Below, in pieces: positions 15,365 through 18,448 of a stretch of DNA of 18,448 nt; within the stretch, counting starts at the first letter, position 1; each line of letters begins with the position of its first letter. The notes under the pieces were generated by a model. That model searched no databases and had not been told where the DNA came from. It was given only the letters and a program-made list of their open reading frames with translations. The stretch is taken from contig JAWUVO010000113.1 of assembly GCA_034112325.1 (NCBI GenBank), positions 1 through 18,448 of the forward strand, read 5' to 3'. The position numbers and the translations under genes are program-made. This DNA comes from Bermanella sp034112325. GTDB lineage: Bacteria; Pseudomonadota; Gammaproteobacteria; Pseudomonadales; Oceanobacteraceae.

Positions 15365-16909
15365 TTACCAGGTTTGTGTTGCCTTGAATTTCTCAATGGC
15401 AGCTTTCAAACTAGCAGCGATATCGTTATTCCAAGTACCTTTTTCACTGATTTGTGCAAGCACATCAGCATTTTCGGCATTGATATAAGATACAAGCGCT
15501 GTTTCAAATTCCACAACCTTGTTATCAGCAACGTCTTCAAGGAAGCCTTCGTTCGCTGCAAATACGCTGACAGTTTGCTCAGCAACACTCATTGGAGAGT
15601 ACTGTGCTTGCTTCATCAGCTCTGTAACACGCTTACCGTGTTCCAGCTGCTTACGAGTAGCTTCATCAAGATCAGATGCGAACTGAGCAAATGCTGCAAG
15701 TTCACGATACTGAGCTAGTGCAGTACGAATACCACCTGATAGCTTCTTAATAGACTTAGTCTGAGCAGAACCACCTACACGAGATACCGAAATACCTGGG
15801 TTGATCGCAGGACGTAGACCAGAGTTAAACAAGTCTGTTTCCAAGAAGATCTGACCATCAGTAATCGAAATTACGTTAGTAGGTACGAACGCAGAAACGT
15901 CACCACCTTGGGTTTCAATGATTGGCAATGCAGTCAGGGAACCTGTCTGGCCTTTCACTTCACCGTTAGTGAATTTTTCAACGTAATCAACGCTTACTCG
16001 AGATGCACGCTCCAACAAACGAGAGTGTAAATAAAATACGTCTCCAGGGTATGCTTCACGACCTGGCGGACGACGTAACAATAGGGAAATCTGACGATAA
16101 GCCCATGCTTGTTTAGGCAAATCATCATAGATGATTAGTGCGTCTTCGCCGCGATCACGGAAGTATTCACCCATGGCGCAACCAGCGTAAGCTGACAAGA
16201 ACTGCATAGAAGCAGGGTCAGCTGCGGCAGCAGATACCACAATAGTGTGGTCCATCGCGCCGTGCTCTTCTAGTTTGCGTACTACGTTGGCGATAGAAGA
16301 TTGCTTCTGACCGATTGCAACGTATACACATTTAACGCCAGTGCCTTTCTGGTTAATGATTGCATCGATAGCGATAGCAGTCTTACCAGTTTGACGGTCA
16401 CCAATGATCAGCTCGCGCTGGCCTTTGCCGACTGGAATCATTGTATCGATAGCCTTAATACCTGTTTGCATCGGCTCGTCAACTGATTGACGTTCGATAA
16501 CACCAGGAGCAATTTGCTCAACAGGGTAAGTGATTTTAGCCTCAACTGGGCCTTTACCATCGATTGGATTACCTAGAGCATCTACTACGCGGCCTAATAA
16601 TTCAGGACCAACAGGTACTTCTAGGATACGACCTGTACACTTTGCAATCTGGCCTTCAGCCAAGTCTTGGTAATCACCCAAAACGATTGCGCCTACAGAA
16701 TCGCGCTCCAAGTTAAGTGCCATACCATAGACACCACCTTCAAATTCGATCATTTCTCCGTACATCGCATCGGCTAGGCCGTGGATACGGATGATACCGT
16801 CAGATACACTGACAATAGTACCTTCATTCTGAGCTTCAGCTTTTACATCTAAAGAATCGATACGACTCTTGATGATTTCGCTGATCTCTGATGGATTCAG
16901 TTGCTGCAT
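15365..16909 (-). CDS. atpA: F1 ATP synthase subunit alpha
   Basis: The 514 residues match E. coli alpha (513). The regulatory nucleotide-site Walker A is GDRQTGKT at 170-177; RRPPGREAYPGDVFYLHSRL (280-299) and the arginine finger R377 in ISVSRVGG are present. Three alpha subunits alternate with beta in the F1 head. The ribosome site AAGGAT overlaps the atpH stop region, and the gap to atpH is 11 bases, indicating translational coupling. The strand segment DLPKQAWAYRQ differs slightly from the enterobacterial sequence but keeps the conserved core. Confidence 0.98.
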   Translation of the reverse strand: MQQLNPSEISEIIKSRIDSLDVKAEAQNEGTIVSVSDGIIRIHGLADAMYGEMIEFEGGVYGMALNLERDSVGAIVLGDYQDLAEGQIAKCTGRILEVPVGPELLGRVVDALGNPIDGKGPVEAKITYPVEQIAPGVIERQSVDEPMQTGIKAIDTMIPVGKGQRELIIGDRQTGKTAIAIDAIINQKGTGVKCVYVAIGQKQSSIANVVRKLEEHGAMDHTIVVSAAAADPASMQFLSAYAGCAMGEYFRDRGEDALIIYDDLPKQAWAYRQISLLLRRPPGREAYPGDVFYLHSRLLERASRVSVDYVEKFTNGEVKGQTGSLTALPIIETQGGDVSAFVPTNVISITDGQIFLETDLFNSGLRPAINPGISVSRVGGSAQTKSIKKLSGGIRTALAQYRELAAFAQFASDLDEATRKQLEHGKRVTELMKQAQYSPMSVAEQTVSVFAANEGFLEDVADNKVVEFETALVSYINAENADVLAQISEKGTWNNDIAASLKAAIEKFKATQTW

Positions 16910-16920
16910 GCTGCAAATCC

Positions 16921-17457
16921 TTAGGAGTTCAGTGATTCAGCCAATTTAGCCAGCTTACCGCGGATAGATCCGTCAATAACGACATCGCCAGCACGAATAA
17001 TCAGACCGCCCACAAGGGCTTTATCTGTCGTACTAGTAACGTTAACGTCACGGTTAAGCTTGGCTTTAAGTGCCTGAGCCAGTTTCTGCGTTTGATCTTC
17101 AGAAAGATCAAAAGCACTGGTAATGTCAACATCCACAGATCGTTGAAGTTCAGCCTTAAAGGCTTCGAACTGTTCAGCAATTTGTGGCAATAGAGACAGA
17201 CGTTTATTTTCAGACAAAGTGCAAATAAAGTTTTGCCCTTTTTCCGATAGCTTGTCGCCGCAGACATCTACAAAAATAGCTGCTTGCTGTGCTGCTGTTA
17301 AACCAGGGTTACCTAGTGCTAACAACATGGTGTCATCTACTACTACTTGAGCAGTTAGATTCAACATATCGGACCAATCCGATAATGCCTCACCTTCCAC
17401 AGCAGTTTGAAAAGCTGCTTTTGCATAAGGCCGAGCGATTGTGCTTAGTTCAGCCAT
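16921..17457 (-). CDS. atpH: F1 ATP synthase subunit delta
   Basis: The 178 residues match E. coli delta (177). The N-terminal six-helix domain starts ARPYAKAAFQTA, which binds the alpha N-terminus at the top of F1. The C-terminal part has the family motif VGGLIIRAGDVVIDGSIRGKLAKL near residues 148-172. It joins the b-subunit stalk to F1. GAGG precedes the ATG, and the gap to atpF is 12 bases. Confidence 0.96.
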   Translation of the reverse strand: MAELSTIARPYAKAAFQTAVEGEALSDWSDMLNLTAQVVVDDTMLLALGNPGLTAAQQAAIFVDVCGDKLSEKGQNFICTLSENKRLSLLPQIAEQFEAFKAELQRSVDVDITSAFDLSEDQTQKLAQALKAKLNRDVNVTSTTDKALVGGLIIRAGDVVIDGSIRGKLAKLAESLNS

Positions 17458-17469
17458 AGCTAACCTCGC

Positions 17470-17940
17470 TTAGAGCTCTTCAGCCAATGTGTTCAACAAC
17501 TCGCTATGAGCTGCTTCGTCTACGGAGGCGCCTAAAATTTTGGCAGCACCAGAGACGGCTAATGCAGCAACTTTGCTACGTAAACCTTCTTTAGCGCGGT
17601 TAACCTCTTGCTCAATGTTAGCCTGAGCGGCAACAATCAAACGCTCACCTTCACCACGAGCCGCATCTTTTGCGTCTTCGATGATTTGGGTAGAACGCTT
17701 GTTAGCTTGCTCAATAATCTCGGCTGCTTGAGTTTTGCTTTCGCGCAGTGTCTCATCGGCTTTTTGTTGCGCCAATTCAAGATCACGTTCTGCACGATTA
17801 GCTGCGTCCAGACCATCTGCGATTTTCTTTGCGCGTTCAGCCATGGCACCAATTAATGGTGGCCAAACGTACTTAGCACAAAAAATAATAAATATCGCAA
17901 AGGCAATAGCCTGGCCGATCAATGTTGCATTAATGTTCAC
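17470..17940 (-). CDS. atpF: Fo ATP synthase subunit b
   Basis: The 156 residues match E. coli b. One N-terminal membrane helix (about 5-26, IGQAIAFAIFIIFCAKYVWP) is followed by a long charged coiled coil that dimerises to form the peripheral stalk. The start is a GTG at 17940, as in E. coli atpF, with GAGG 8 bases upstream; an ATG two bases earlier is out of frame and meets a stop at once. MNINATLIGQ matches the usual N-terminus. Confidence 0.97.
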   Translation of the reverse strand: MNINATLIGQAIAFAIFIIFCAKYVWPPLIGAMAERAKKIADGLDAANRAERDLELAQQKADETLRESKTQAAEIIEQANKRSTQIIEDAKDAARGEGERLIVAAQANIEQEVNRAKEGLRSKVAALAVSGAAKILGASVDEAAHSELLNTLAEEL

Positions 17941-17979
17941 ATTAAGGCCCTCGTTCTAATGTTCGACAAAGAATAAATC

Positions 17980-18207
17980 TTAAGCTGCGAACATCAGGTA
18001 CAGACCAAGACCAACACCGATCATTGGAACAGCATCCAATAGACCTGCGATCAAAAACATTTTACCTTGTAGCATAGGAGCTAGTTCAGGTTGACGAGCA
18101 GTACCTTCTAACAAACGACCACCTAATAGACCGAAGCCTATTGCAGTACCCAAAGCGCCAAGACCGATCATCAGTGCTGCTGCAACTAATAAAAGTGAAT
18201 GTTCCAT
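17980..18207 (-). CDS. atpE: Fo ATP synthase subunit c
   Basis: The 75-residue proteolipid has two membrane helices (about 5-34 and 49-73) joined by the polar loop ARQPEL (37-42) that contacts F1. The ion-carrying carboxylate is D58 in GLLDAVPM, as in E. coli Asp61. No Glu/Ser/Thr set of Na+-dependent enzymes is seen, so proton coupling is expected. AGGAGAG precedes the ATG. Confidence 0.97.
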   Translation of the reverse strand: MEHSLLLVAAALMIGLGALGTAIGFGLLGGRLLEGTARQPELAPMLQGKMFLIAGLLDAVPMIGVGLGLYLMFAA

Positions 18208-18253
18208 AGTTCTCTCCTAAAAAGAGTTAAGTTTAAGGTTAAGGGTGAAACTC

Positions 18254-18448
18254 TTAGTGATCTTCGTGGGCCATACTCAAATACACGATGGTTAACATCA
18301 TGAATATGAAGGCTTGCAGAGTGATTACCAAAATGTGGAAAATTGCCCAGCCTATTTGTAGAACGCCACCTAAGGCCCCCAATACAAATCCAGCACCAAG
18401 CATTAATGCGATCAATATAAAGATCATCTCGCCAGCGTACATGTTACC
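18254..18448 (-). CDS. atpB: Fo ATP synthase subunit a, 3' end only
   Basis: Only the last 64 codons lie in the window. GNMYAGEMIFILIALM and the final helix ITLQAFIFMMLTIVYLSMAHEDH match the C-terminus of subunit a, including the Gln equivalent to E. coli Gln252. The essential Arg of the preceding helix is outside. Subunit a forms the proton half-channels at the c-ring. Confidence 0.95.
   Translation of the reverse strand, partial: GNMYAGEMIFILIALMLGAGFVLGALGGVLQIGWAIFHILVITLQAFIFMMLTIVYLSMAHEDH

Noticed and set aside
15374..15718. Plus-strand open frame of 114 codons opposite atpA
   Set aside because: It lies entirely antisense to the conserved C-terminal part of alpha and has no recognisable domain or ribosome site.
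17608..17959. Several overlapping open frames opposite or within atpF
   Set aside because: They are other-frame readings of a well-conserved b-subunit gene whose coiled-coil repeats favour long spurious frames.

Overview
The window is chromosomal DNA from a Gram-negative bacterium, most likely a marine-type gammaproteobacterium. The evidence is a proteobacterial-order F1Fo ATP synthase operon, a glmU-glmS pair downstream of it on the same strand, a YghU-type glutathione transferase very close to the E. coli protein, an LPS-type GT9 glycosyltransferase, and REP-like palindromes built like those of Pseudomonas and relatives. The genus cannot be fixed from the sequence. No tRNA, rRNA, CRISPR array, insertion sequence or prophage gene was seen.

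Layout from left to right. 1-901 (-): 5' part of a GT9 glycosyltransferase that runs off the left edge. 986-1783 (-): RhlG-like short-chain dehydrogenase. 1868-1893: terminator. 1927-2766 (-): yghU. 2767-2986: divergent promoter region with two DnaA-box-like motifs. 2987-3670 (+): crotonase-fold protein with isomerase-like active-site residues, convergent with a TetR-type regulator at 3700-4290 (-). 4336-6168 (-) glmS and 6341-7714 (-) glmU, separated by three REP-like palindromes. 7895-8638 (+): TrmB-type regulator. 8818-10017 and 10093-11223 (+): two different acyl-CoA dehydrogenase subunits, probably an obligate pair, ending in a bidirectional terminator. 11289-12107 (-): exported beta-barrel protein of unknown function. 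12108-12542: AT-rich non-coding stretch with inverted repeats and the atp terminator. 12543-18448 (-): atpC, atpD, atpG, atpA, atpH, atpF, atpE and the 3' end of atpB.

The right third makes ATP. GlmS and GlmU supply UDP-GlcNAc for peptidoglycan and LPS, which fits the nearby GT9 enzyme. The rest is an acyl-CoA theme: two acyl-CoA dehydrogenases, an enoyl-CoA isomerase/hydratase, an SDR, and TetR and TrmB regulators. In many gammaproteobacteria glmU-glmS follow atpC directly. Here a block of about 4.8 kb (TrmB regulator, dehydrogenase pair, beta-barrel protein) lies between them, mostly on the opposite strand. That block is the least ordinary part of the window. I do not see strong evidence for a wholly new system. 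The best candidates for a second look are this inserted block, the asymmetric dehydrogenase pair with its flanking inverted repeat, and the REP cluster between glmU and glmS.
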